Part shown: positions 54,882 to 63,677 of the stretch, piece after piece
Layout: the number at the start of each line of letters is the position of its first letter
Position numbering within the stretch: the first letter of the stretch is position 1
From: JAGTVG01 sp964389805
Lineage (GTDB): Bacteria > Bacteroidota > Bacteroidia > Cytophagales > Cyclobacteriaceae
Assembly: GCA_964389805.1 (NCBI GenBank)
Contig: CAYMFU010000339.1
Location: 38,677 to 102,676, forward strand
DNA: 64,000 bases
Direction of reading: 5' to 3'
The notes under the pieces: model-generated
Told to the model about the DNA's origin: nothing
The model's database searches: none
The model's input: only the letters and a program-made list of their open reading frames with translations
Translations under genes and position numbers: made by a program

Positions 54882-56393
54882 TCATTTTCCTTTAACAATT
54901 GACAAAGCCAGTTCCTTTTCTGGAATATCTATTTTAATTTCGGTCACATCCCCGGCCACCTGTAATGATTCTTCCTTCAACACTTCACCGTTAACAGTGT
55001 TCATATGTTTAACGATATAATTCCCGGCTGGGATATTTGCCTGAATTACAGATGCATCCGTTACTGATTGAAGAAAGATTGCATACTCATTGCCTGGATT
55101 TGAGAGTACATATGGAATTAATCCCGGTGCATGCACAATACTGGAATAATCGGGTTTCAGTAAAACCAGGTCAAAGGAATGAACAAAATCACTGAGTATT
55201 TTTAATTGCTTTCTCAGACTCACACTACCTCCTCCTGGTGCATCATTCTCCAGGGTTCCATCTTCATACCCACTGAAGAAGGAATAATCCAGGTTATTGA
55301 AAAGCCCTCCGCCGGAAAGGATAAACCGCCAGGCCTGTTTCCTGTATACCTTATCTTCAGGTCCGGCAAATCCAGATTCATCAAATCCGATAACTTTGTT
55401 ATATCCATAATTCCAGATTACCGACTCCGGCCAGTTGTAATGGAAGTTAATGATACTTATATTATCCTCCACGGAAGGAATAGGAACCTTGAAATTTACA
55501 TAATTCTGGGCGATCAGGTGCTTCTTAGCGAGACTTTGTTCTTCTTCAACGATAATGGAAGCGATCTTCTTTTGCCAATTCAATGCGTTTTCATCGGCCA
55601 GATGTGCATTGTATGACCAGTCCGATGGATCAGGCAGATTTTCCTTGTTTACCAGATTAAGGACAGGTACCTGATGATCTGACCAGGGCTCATTCTGAAT
55701 TTCAAAAAAGAAATTATCAAATTCATTAAGCTCCTTCACCATCTTTCTTACAAACTTCTCCTGGAATTCAAGTAAAGTGCCATTGTTTAAAGTCTGGGCA
55801 TCAAAACGATTTATTTCATGCGTAATATTTATATTATTTTCAGGATTCTGGGGGGATATGGCCCAATGTTCATCCCGATAGATGGAGGAGAATAAGGTCA
55901 CCTCCACGATCACATTATTTTCTTCAGCGACAGTCATCAGATCTTTAAGGCGCTCGAAGTAGGCTTCGTTCCATGTCGATAGATCATACCTGTACTTACC
56001 TGACAAATCATCGATCACTATAGCCCAGGGTGTGATCACGCGGTTCTTTTCAGGTGCCAGGGTATTATATGTTATACTGAAGCTTTCGCCGGGGATCTCA
56101 AAATAGGTCCCTGTAAATATCCGGGTATAATTCATCCCTTCAATGCCAAGTGTATTCAGGTATTTTTTATAATCGAAATCAAGATTCAGGAGGGCACCGT
56201 AATGCTCAGCGGAAGTAAGCAGAACCAGTGTTTTTCCCTTATATAAAAAGTAATGCGGATTTTCCGGATGGAGTTGAATGGGGCCACTTTCCGGGATATT
56301 CCCTTTTGAGGAGCTTTCTGATAATCCCTTATTGGAATCAGAGCAACTCGATAAAATAACAATTAGTGCAATGATCAATAAATATGTTCTCAT
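54882..56393 (-). CDS. GH5-like clan A glycoside hydrolase lipoprotein
   Basis: This 503-residue protein has a lipobox leader (VILSSC, Cys17). A TIM barrel (about 45-380) shows the clan A pattern: FFFEIQNEPWSDHQ with acid/base Glu in NEP, and NKVIGFDESGFAG with the nucleophile Glu after strand 7. The entry segment is NPHYFLYKGKTLVLLTSAEH, similar to the DUF4038/GH140-type and GH5-type enzymes. A C-terminal beta domain (about 400-500) follows. Substrate not assignable. It lies 51 bases downstream of the GntR gene on the same strand, so it may be regulated with it. Confidence 0.75.
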   Translation of the reverse strand: MRTYLLIIALIVILSSCSDSNKGLSESSSKGNIPESGPIQLHPENPHYFLYKGKTLVLLTSAEHYGALLNLDFDYKKYLNTLGIEGMNYTRIFTGTYFEIPGESFSITYNTLAPEKNRVITPWAIVIDDLSGKYRYDLSTWNEAYFERLKDLMTVAEENNVIVEVTLFSSIYRDEHWAISPQNPENNINITHEINRFDAQTLNNGTLLEFQEKFVRKMVKELNEFDNFFFEIQNEPWSDHQVPVLNLVNKENLPDPSDWSYNAHLADENALNWQKKIASIIVEEEQSLAKKHLIAQNYVNFKVPIPSVEDNISIINFHYNWPESVIWNYGYNKVIGFDESGFAGPEDKVYRKQAWRFILSGGGLFNNLDYSFFSGYEDGTLENDAPGGGSVSLRKQLKILSDFVHSFDLVLLKPDYSSIVHAPGLIPYVLSNPGNEYAIFLQSVTDASVIQANIPAGNYIVKHMNTVNGEVLKEESLQVAGDVTEIKIDIPEKELALSIVKGK

Positions 56394-56444
56394 GATTTTA
56401 TATCAATAAAAATTATTAGAAGTTCTGCGATTTCAAAGTCCTTA

Positions 56445-57158
56445 TTAAAAAGTGCCTTCAAGAAAAAAATCAGTTGTATTGCAATAAATTTCAGAAAAAT
56501 ATCTGAAACCTACCTTATTTGTCTCAAGTATTCTTTGCAAACACAAAATGGCTGATCCCTCATCTACTTTAAGGTATTCGCTGATCTGACGGGTGGCATT
56601 CATCGCCCTGATCCGCTGACTACCGCCCAGAACTTTGATCTGATATGAAGTTCGCAGTACCTCAAATAAGGACTTGTTCTCAAAAGATTTTTGTGTGAAC
56701 CGGGAAATATGGATATTAGGCAAGTAACTGATCTCATATAAAACAGCATTTCCATCAACAATCCTTTGCCGCTCCAGCTTTATACATCCAACTTCAAACT
56801 CTCTTTTATCCAGGTCAAAAAAGAAATTCGCCGGCCACTCAGAGATCGAAGGTTTTGAAATAGTTCTGGTTTGCAGATTATGCGGCCCTACCCCACTTGT
56901 AGTACCCTGTATTGATAATATTCCTATACCTTTGGGTAATGCTCTTACAATACTTCCCTTACCCTGGTGCTTCTTAATATATCCGTCGCTTACAAGTTGC
57001 GTTAAGGCCTGGCGGACAGTTGGTCTAGTTAGGTGGTGCAGGGCGCACATCTCGTTCTCGGAAGGTAGAAGATCACCTTCTTTGTACAGCCCGCTGATAA
57101 TATGCTCTCTCAGCAACTCGTATAATCTCCTGTGTTGAGGAAGACCACCGTCCTGCAT
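56445..57158 (-). CDS. GntR-family regulator, HutC subfamily (UTRA domain)
   Basis: This 237-residue protein has the GntR winged helix: LREHIISGLYKEGDLLPSEN then MCALHHLTRPTVRQALTQLV and the wing KKHQGKGSIVRALP. A UTRA effector domain follows (about 90-237; KLERQRIVDGNAVLYEISYL). HutC-type regulators bind palindromes around TTGTANNTACAA, and two such sites lie in the 148-base gap to the divergent E2 operon. It therefore probably represses that operon and itself until a sugar or sugar-phosphate effector appears. Confidence 0.9.
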   Translation of the reverse strand: MQDGGLPQHRRLYELLREHIISGLYKEGDLLPSENEMCALHHLTRPTVRQALTQLVSDGYIKKHQGKGSIVRALPKGIGILSIQGTTSGVGPHNLQTRTISKPSISEWPANFFFDLDKREFEVGCIKLERQRIVDGNAVLYEISYLPNIHISRFTQKSFENKSLFEVLRTSYQIKVLGGSQRIRAMNATRQISEYLKVDEGSAILCLQRILETNKVGFRYFSEIYCNTTDFFLEGTF

Positions 57159-57199
57159 AATATATTTTTCTTTAGTTCACAGTTAAATTTTAACAAATT

Positions 57200-57215
57200 A
57201 CTTGTATTTACAAGT
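57200..57215. promoter_or_regulatory. GntR (HutC-type) operator, site 1
   Basis: ACTTGTATTTACAAGT is a perfect palindrome in its arms (ACTTGTA/TACAAGT, 2-base centre). It matches known HutC-subfamily operators of the TTGTATATACAA kind and lies 42 bases upstream of the GntR start. Confidence 0.75.
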
Positions 57216-57272
57216 TAAATAAATTTATTTTACAAAACATAATTTTTAACAAGTTTTTATGTTTTTATAATA

Positions 57273-57288
57273 GCTTGTCTTTACAAGT
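57273..57288. promoter_or_regulatory. GntR (HutC-type) operator, site 2
   Basis: GCTTGTCTTTACAAGT repeats site 1 with two changes in the left arm and lies 73 bases further on, about seven helical turns, so both face the same side of the helix. It is 18 bases before the E2 start, where bound repressor would block transcription initiation. Confidence 0.7.
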
Positions 57289-57306
57289 AAAAATAAACAA
57301 AGGATT

Positions 57307-58749
57307 ATGGCTACACCTGTTATAATGCCGCGCCAAGGCCAGTCGGTAGAAAGTTGCATCTTCAGTGAATGGTATGTGAAGACTGGAGATGAAGTTAAAA
57401 AAGGGGATCTTTTATTTGCCTATGAAACCGATAAGGCTGCCTTTGAAGGTGAATCACCTGAAGACGGAATACTCCTGGCGGTTTTTGCTGAACCAGGAGA
57501 TGCCATCCAGGTATTGGAAAATATCGGTGTAATTGGACAGCCGGGTGAAGAGATCGATCAATTCAGGCCTGAAAATGGAGGGGATACTGAGGCCGGATTG
57601 AAGGAAGGCAAGGATATGGATCTTGACCTGAGTAAGGAGATGGCACACCCGGATCTCAACATCTCTGCCCATGATCCAAATGCACCAACAAGCGCTGGTT
57701 CTTCTGCCCCTGCCACCGAAGATACAGGTTCTATTTCATCAGCAAGTACAGATCCCGGACTTGCTTCAATATCGATCACAAGTCACGGTCTCACTTTAGA
57801 TGAAATCAGAATATCACCAAGGGCCCGAAAAGCCGCAGAGGGTCATCACATCAATTATGCCAGCCTCAAGGGGTCGGGACCGGAAGGTAGGATCATCGAG
57901 AAAGACATCGTGAATAAGTTAAAAGATATTCCGAGATCCACTCCCCTGGCCAGGTCTATATCCTACGAAGACCATGTGGAATTGCCTTTTAAGGGAAGTG
58001 GGCCTGGGGGTAAGGTGCTAGCTGAAGACGTGAAGCATTCAAGACCAATTGTCGGTATGGGTGGATTTGAAGATAAGAAAATATCCAATATCAGACGCAT
58101 TATTGCAGACAACATGCATGCCTCGTTGCAGAACACAGCGCAACTCACCTTACATGCAAGTGCAGATGCCCGTAAGATAAAATCCTTGCGAGGTGTGTTT
58201 AAAAAGGAAGCCGAAGACGGAAAAAAACCTAACATTACCATAAACGACCTGGTCTGTTATGCAACCGTTAAGGCCCTAAGCCATCATCCGGAAGTAAATG
58301 TCCATTTTCTGGGTGATTCGATAAGGTATTTTCGTGATGTACATCTGGGTTTTGCTGTCGATACAAAACGGGGACTGATGGTACCAACCCTGAAAAATGC
58401 CAATCACCTGAAACTGGAGGGATTTGCCATTCAGATGAAGGAACTGGCTATCCAGGCACAGTCAGGAAAGATTGATCCTGAGTTACTTACTGGGGCGACT
58501 TTTACCATCACAAACCTGGGCGCTTTCGGAATAGAAATGTTCACTCCAGTTCTTAATCCCCCACAGATTGCAATCCTGGGCTTAAATACTATTAGTATGC
58601 ATCCATCTCAATTGGAAGATGGAAGCTTTGGCTTCATTCCTAAGATCGGCCTGTCCTTAACTTTCGACCACCGGGCAATTGATGGTGCCCCGGCAGCGGC
58701 TTTCCTCAGGGATGTGGGACAAGAAATAGAAAAATTTGAAATTATTTAA
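57307..58749 (+). CDS. 2-oxoacid dehydrogenase E2 (lipoyl acyltransferase) with two E3-binding-like domains
   Basis: This 480-residue protein has a lipoyl domain (1-77, Lys43 in ETDKAAFEG), a flexible acidic linker, a peripheral-subunit-binding domain at about 169-203 (SPRARKAAEGHHINYASL then KGSGPEGRIIEKD), a second such segment at about 212-242 (STPLARSISYEDHVELPF then KGSGPGGKVLAEDV), and a catalytic acyltransferase domain ending in DHRAIDG (454-460). It transfers acyl groups from lipoate to CoA. It starts the GntR-flanked operon, followed 11 bases later by the fused E1. The second binding-like segment is unusual. Which oxoacid is used is not shown by sequence. Confidence 0.92.
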   Translation: MATPVIMPRQGQSVESCIFSEWYVKTGDEVKKGDLLFAYETDKAAFEGESPEDGILLAVFAEPGDAIQVLENIGVIGQPGEEIDQFRPENGGDTEAGLKEGKDMDLDLSKEMAHPDLNISAHDPNAPTSAGSSAPATEDTGSISSASTDPGLASISITSHGLTLDEIRISPRARKAAEGHHINYASLKGSGPEGRIIEKDIVNKLKDIPRSTPLARSISYEDHVELPFKGSGPGGKVLAEDVKHSRPIVGMGGFEDKKISNIRRIIADNMHASLQNTAQLTLHASADARKIKSLRGVFKKEAEDGKKPNITINDLVCYATVKALSHHPEVNVHFLGDSIRYFRDVHLGFAVDTKRGLMVPTLKNANHLKLEGFAIQMKELAIQAQSGKIDPELLTGATFTITNLGAFGIEMFTPVLNPPQIAILGLNTISMHPSQLEDGSFGFIPKIGLSLTFDHRAIDGAPAAAFLRDVGQEIEKFEII

Positions 58750-58760
58750 ATCACTATAAA

Positions 58761-61226
58761 ATGCCAAAATCAGAGTTTATTGATCCAAAGATTGTTCGTA
58801 AAAAAAGTGAGATCCACTTTAACCCGATACCTGTAAACCAGTATGATAAAAATATACAGGAGGAAAAGATCCGCTATTCAAATGACCAATTCCTGAATAT
58901 ATACAGGGATATGGCTGTGATCCGGGAATTTGAATCAATGCTGGATCTCATCAAGACCACCGGTGCTTATAATGGGATTGAATACAATCATCCTGGTCCG
59001 GCGCACCTGTCTATAGGGCAGGAAGCCGCAGCCGTTGGTATGGCCTTCCACCTGGATGAAAATGATTACATATTTGGTTCCCACCGTAGTCATGGTGAAA
59101 TATTGGCTAAGGGGTTGTCAGTCATTGAAAAAATGGAAGATGACAACCTGATGGACATCATGAAAAACTATTTTGACGGGGATTGCCTGAAAATAGTGGA
59201 AAAAGACCATAAAGGAAGCGTTAAAGAACTGGCCATTGATTTTCTGCTTTACGGAACCCTGGCTGAAATATTTGGAAAGGAATATGGATTCAATAAGGGA
59301 ATGGGTGGATCAATGCATGCATTCTTTACACCTTTTGGCATATATCCGAACAATGCCATTGTAGGAGGTTCCGGTGACATCTCTGTCGGAGGGGCCCTGT
59401 TCAAGAAGGTAAATCAGCAAAAAGGTATCGTCGTAGCAAATATCGGGGATGCTTCAATGGGTTGTGGACCTGTATGGGAAGGGATTGCCTTTGCCACCAT
59501 GGACCAGTATACCCAACTCTGGGAAGGAGATTATCAGGGTGGGCTGCCTTTAATATTCAATTTTATGAATAATCAATACGGCATGGGCGGCCAGACATGC
59601 GGAGAAACAATGGGCTATAATATCCTTGCAAGGATAGGTGCAGGTGTAAATCCTGATCAGATGCATGCTGAACGTGTAGATGGATACGATCCATTGGCTG
59701 TGATCGATACTTTTGAACGAAAGATGAAAATTCTGAAAGAAAAGAAGGGGCCGGTATTACTTGACACCCTAACATACCGGATAAGCGGGCACAGCCCATC
59801 TGATGCCTCATCCTACCGTTCAAAAGAGGAAATTGAAGCCTGGAATCAGGAAGATTCAATCATTGCCTACGGTCAGAAACTGATCAGTGCTGGTATTTCG
59901 GAACAGGTCACCCTGGATGATATTCATGCTGTCATTGTCAGCCGTACTGAAAGGATCTTAAAACTTGCCGGGGACCATGATTTGTCACCACGATTGAATC
60001 TGATTGATAATCCAAATGCGATCGGTGAGTATATTTTTACCAATAAATCTGTTGAGAGATTTGACGAAAGAATCCCGGAAACCAAACACAAGCAGGAAGA
60101 AAATCCCCGTGTTCAACAGATAAAAAAGAAAGAACGATTTGGCATTAAGGATGGCAAACCGGTTCCAAAGATAAAGGCATACAACTTCCGTGATGGTGTT
60201 TTCGAAGCCATTTTCGACAGGTATTACAAAGATCCAACCCTGGTTGCCTTTGGTGAGGAGAACAGGGATTGGGGAGGTGCTTTTGCCGTTTACCGGGGGC
60301 TGACTGAAGCTCTTCCTTATAACCGCCTTTTCAATGCTTCGATCTCGGAAGGGGCAATTGTCGGTGTGGCCACAGGGTATGGAATGTGTGGCGGTCGTGC
60401 TATTCCTGAACTCATGTACTGTGATTTTCTTGGCAGAGCTGGTGATGAGATCTTTAACCAGCTATCTAAATGGCAGGCAATGAGCGGCGGGTATATAAAA
60501 ATGCCAGTCGTTCTCCGGGTCTCAGTAGGTTCTAAGTATGGGGCCCAGCACTCGCAGGACTGGACATCTATAGTATCCCATATTCCCGGTCTGAAAGTTG
60601 TCTTCCCAGCTACCCCATATGATGCAAAAGGATTGATGAATGCAGCCCTCCAGGGCTCTGATCCTGTTGTGTTTTTTGAAAGCCAGCGGATATACGACAT
60701 CCCGGAACTATTTCATGAAGAAGGTGTTCCTGAAGGGTATTATGAAATAGAAATAGGCGATCCTGATATTAAAAGGCCGGGTGAAGACATCACACTTTTA
60801 TCCATAGGCGCCACCCTGTACAAGGTCAGCGAAGTAGCGGATCTTCTTGAAAAGAAATATAACATCTCGGCTGAAATAATTGATGCGAGAAGTATCGTAC
60901 CGTTTAACTATGACCTGGTAGTCGAATCCATTAAAAAGACAGGACGGATATTGCTTGTTAGTGATGCATGTGAGCGGGGTTCCATTTTGAAAGATATGGC
61001 AGCCAATATTACTGAATTTGCCTTTGATTACCTGGATGCTCCTCCTGTGGTAGTGGGTTCAAGGAATTGGATCACCCCGCCTTATGAGATGGAGGAATAT
61101 TTCTTTCCACAGGAAAGCTGGCTACTCGATGCTATTCATCAGAAGATTCTGCCACTTGAAGGCCATATAGTCGCTCATGATCTTAGCAACCGAGAAAAAC
61201 TCGAGAGAGCGAAAAAAGGCATTTAA
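58761..61226 (+). CDS. Fused E1 alpha/beta 2-oxoacid dehydrogenase
   Basis: This 821-residue protein joins E1 alpha (about 1-450) and E1 beta (about 465-821). The alpha half has HPGPAHLSIGQEAAAVGMAF, the TPP/Mg motif GDASMG (229-234) with a later NNQYG, and GHSPSDASSYRSKEEI. The beta half has FGEENRDWGGAFAVYRGL, NASISEGAIVGVATGYGM and QHSQDWTSIVSHIPGLKV. About 45 residues are inserted (120-165) before the conserved GMGGSMH segment. Fused E1 of this sort occurs in Bacteroidota and acts on pyruvate, branched 2-oxoacids or acetoin. With the E2 upstream it makes an acyl-CoA; no dedicated E3 gene is in the window. Confidence 0.9.
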   Translation: MPKSEFIDPKIVRKKSEIHFNPIPVNQYDKNIQEEKIRYSNDQFLNIYRDMAVIREFESMLDLIKTTGAYNGIEYNHPGPAHLSIGQEAAAVGMAFHLDENDYIFGSHRSHGEILAKGLSVIEKMEDDNLMDIMKNYFDGDCLKIVEKDHKGSVKELAIDFLLYGTLAEIFGKEYGFNKGMGGSMHAFFTPFGIYPNNAIVGGSGDISVGGALFKKVNQQKGIVVANIGDASMGCGPVWEGIAFATMDQYTQLWEGDYQGGLPLIFNFMNNQYGMGGQTCGETMGYNILARIGAGVNPDQMHAERVDGYDPLAVIDTFERKMKILKEKKGPVLLDTLTYRISGHSPSDASSYRSKEEIEAWNQEDSIIAYGQKLISAGISEQVTLDDIHAVIVSRTERILKLAGDHDLSPRLNLIDNPNAIGEYIFTNKSVERFDERIPETKHKQEENPRVQQIKKKERFGIKDGKPVPKIKAYNFRDGVFEAIFDRYYKDPTLVAFGEENRDWGGAFAVYRGLTEALPYNRLFNASISEGAIVGVATGYGMCGGRAIPELMYCDFLGRAGDEIFNQLSKWQAMSGGYIKMPVVLRVSVGSKYGAQHSQDWTSIVSHIPGLKVVFPATPYDAKGLMNAALQGSDPVVFFESQRIYDIPELFHEEGVPEGYYEIEIGDPDIKRPGEDITLLSIGATLYKVSEVADLLEKKYNISAEIIDARSIVPFNYDLVVESIKKTGRILLVSDACERGSILKDMAANITEFAFDYLDAPPVVVGSRNWITPPYEMEEYFFPQESWLLDAIHQKILPLEGHIVAHDLSNREKLERAKKGI

Positions 61227-62432
61227 TTGAAGAAAATACTATTATTCGGCGCAGGGAAAATCGGCCGGTCATTTATTGGCCAGCTATTTAGCCAGGGAGG
61301 ATACGAAGTAACTTTTGTAGATATTAACCGGGATCTGATAGACGCTTTGAACAAAAATGGATCGTATCCTGTGGTGATAAAGTCGGAAGAAGGTGATAAG
61401 ATCCTGGTGATCGATAAGGTGAAAGGGATATATCTTTCCGATCATGAAAAGATCTATCAGGAATTGAGAGATGTATCTTACATAGCTACTGCTGTAGGGA
61501 ATGACAATCTGAAGGAAATAATTCCTATCATTGCTGAAGGGATCAAAAGAAGGCTGGAAGGAAAAATATTTAATCCAGTGGATATCATCATTGCAGAGAA
61601 CCTGCGCAATGCTTCTGATTTTTTTGAAGAACAACTGCAAAAGTTCCTTCCCGACGATTACATCAATGATTACATTGGTCTGGTAGAGACAAGTATTGGT
61701 AAAATGGTGCCAATTATGAGCAGGGCTGATCTCGAAAAGGACATTACTCTGGTATTCGCAGAACCTTACAACACCCTCATCCTCGACAAAAAAGGATTCA
61801 AAAATGAATTACCCGGCATTAGAGGTTTAGATCCAAAGGAAAATATGAAAGCCTGGGTAGACAGAAAATCTTTTATTCATAATCTGGGACATGCCACAGC
61901 CGCTTATTTTGGATCTTTAAAACATCCTGAACGGGCATACCTGTACGAAATACTTGCCGATGAAGAGGTCAGGATATTCACCAGAAATACCATGATACAA
62001 TCTGGATACATTCTTAAGAAATTATATCCCGGAGAATTTTCAGATTCTGATATTTTAGAGCATATCGATGACCTGATCTTCAGGTTTCAAAATAAAAGCC
62101 TGGGGGACACCGTCTTCCGGGTAGGCATGGACCTGTATCGGAAACTTGGCAAAGAAGACCGCCTGGCAGGAGCAATTTATCATGCTATGGATCTGGAAAT
62201 GCCATTTTCGAATATTCTGAAGTCCCTTATCTATGGAATCCATTTCAGGGCCACTGATGAAAATGGCATGCAATATACACGCGACATTAAATTTAATGGA
62301 TTGTATACACAATTTGGCCTTGAATATATTCTGGAAAATATATGCGGATTTGATCCGGTAATTCATTCAGATGTATTTACTTTATCAAAAAATTATAATA
62401 TTGAAATTTTATCAAGATTTAATAAACACTGA
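61227..62432 (+). CDS. Mannitol-1-phosphate 5-dehydrogenase-like oxidoreductase
   Basis: This 401-residue protein has a Rossmann N-terminus, ILLFGAGKIGRSFIGQLFSQ, and the mannitol dehydrogenase-family body (IIAENLRNASDFFEEQLQKF; ETSIGKMVPIMSRADLE with conserved Lys; SFIHNLGHATAAYFGSL with His and Asn of the active site). It starts with TTG immediately after the E1 stop (TAATTG), so translation is coupled; no ATG fits the family N-terminus. MtlD oxidises mannitol 1-phosphate to fructose 6-phosphate. In this operon another polyol phosphate or aldonate is possible. The length matches the family. Confidence 0.88.
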   Translation: MKKILLFGAGKIGRSFIGQLFSQGGYEVTFVDINRDLIDALNKNGSYPVVIKSEEGDKILVIDKVKGIYLSDHEKIYQELRDVSYIATAVGNDNLKEIIPIIAEGIKRRLEGKIFNPVDIIIAENLRNASDFFEEQLQKFLPDDYINDYIGLVETSIGKMVPIMSRADLEKDITLVFAEPYNTLILDKKGFKNELPGIRGLDPKENMKAWVDRKSFIHNLGHATAAYFGSLKHPERAYLYEILADEEVRIFTRNTMIQSGYILKKLYPGEFSDSDILEHIDDLIFRFQNKSLGDTVFRVGMDLYRKLGKEDRLAGAIYHAMDLEMPFSNILKSLIYGIHFRATDENGMQYTRDIKFNGLYTQFGLEYILENICGFDPVIHSDVFTLSKNYNIEILSRFNKH

Positions 62433-62435
62433 AGC

Positions 62436-63665
62436 ATGCTACTCTTAAAAGATCTCCCTGATGAAGAAACTTTACTTGAAGAATACTATAATCCTTTCGC
62501 TGAGCCACCATTGCTTACAAACGCTCATTTTCATACACCCTATTCATTCAGTGCTTTTAATAACATGACTGAAATATTCAATCAGGCCAATGAAGAAGGC
62601 ATAGATATTCTAGGCATAAATGACTTTATTACGATGGAGGGCTATGATGAGTTTTACCGACTGGCCTATGAGCATAAAAAATTTCCTTTATTCAATATTG
62701 AATTCATGGGTCTGATGAAAGAAGAACAGAAAAAAGGCATACGTATCAATGATCCGAATAATCCGGGACGTGTCTATTTCTGTGGAAAAGGATTGGCTTT
62801 CCCGGTTAATTTATCTGAAACGATACGAGAAACCCTGGAATCCACAACACAGAATAGCCTGAAGCAAACCGAACAAATGGCCTCTTTATTGAACATATAT
62901 TTAAAGAAAATAAAATCCTCTTTCAGTCTTGATTTTAAAGAGATCCAGTCGAATTATACAAAGGGCCTGGTTAGGGAAAGGCATCTGGCCAAGGCCCTGA
63001 GGATCAAAATATCTGCACATTACAAAACTAAAAAGGGCATAGAAACATTCCTGAAAAAGCTATATGGAGGAAAAAATAGTGAGGTCAATATTGATATTCC
63101 TGGTGATCTGGATAATGAGATCCGGGGCAATCTTCTGAAAAAGGGAGGAATAGCCTTTGTTGAGGAAGATAATGATGCTTTTCTTTCTCTGGTTGAAATA
63201 AAGGATATAATACTCGGGGCACAAGGTATACCCTGTTATCCCGTGCTGTTGGATGATGCTGCTGGAAAATATACTGATTTCGAAAAAGATTTTTCCGAAC
63301 TTCTTAAAAGTCTAACAAAAAACCGTGTTTTTGCAGTTGAATTGATACCTGGCAGAAATGATTTTTCCATTGTTAAAGATCTCGTATCTGTTTTTAGTGA
63401 AAAGGGCTTTATCATTACTTTTGGCACTGAACATAATACATCTGATCCAGCACCATTGAAGGTCTCGTGCAGGGATAATGTTCCACTCGACAAAGACCTT
63501 CTTGGTGTTAATTATCAAAACGCCTGTGTAATTGCTGCTCACCAATATTTTGTGGCCAGGGGAGAACCAGGCTACTTAACTCCGGAAGGATTCCCAAGAT
63601 TAGAAAAACAGGATGATTTTATTGCGATAGGCAATGCAGTAATTCGTAATTTTATTAAACAGTAA
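62436..63665 (+). CDS. PHP-domain-like metal-dependent protein
   Basis: This 409-residue protein begins its fold with LLTNAHFHTPYSFSAF (HxH metal motif of PHP domains), followed by ANEEGIDILGINDFITMEGY, and closes with FIITFGTEHNTSDPAP (a late His ligand). The central region (about 120-230) is a helical insertion with TKGLVRERHLAKALR. PHP domains hydrolyse phosphoesters (for example histidinol phosphate or nucleotides). Its start lies 3 bases after the MtlD-like gene, marking it as part of the operon. Role in the pathway unknown; a phosphatase for a sugar phosphate is plausible. Confidence 0.75.
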   Translation: MLLLKDLPDEETLLEEYYNPFAEPPLLTNAHFHTPYSFSAFNNMTEIFNQANEEGIDILGINDFITMEGYDEFYRLAYEHKKFPLFNIEFMGLMKEEQKKGIRINDPNNPGRVYFCGKGLAFPVNLSETIRETLESTTQNSLKQTEQMASLLNIYLKKIKSSFSLDFKEIQSNYTKGLVRERHLAKALRIKISAHYKTKKGIETFLKKLYGGKNSEVNIDIPGDLDNEIRGNLLKKGGIAFVEEDNDAFLSLVEIKDIILGAQGIPCYPVLLDDAAGKYTDFEKDFSELLKSLTKNRVFAVELIPGRNDFSIVKDLVSVFSEKGFIITFGTEHNTSDPAPLKVSCRDNVPLDKDLLGVNYQNACVIAAHQYFVARGEPGYLTPEGFPRLEKQDDFIAIGNAVIRNFIKQ

Positions 63666-63677
63666 AAAGATATCAGG

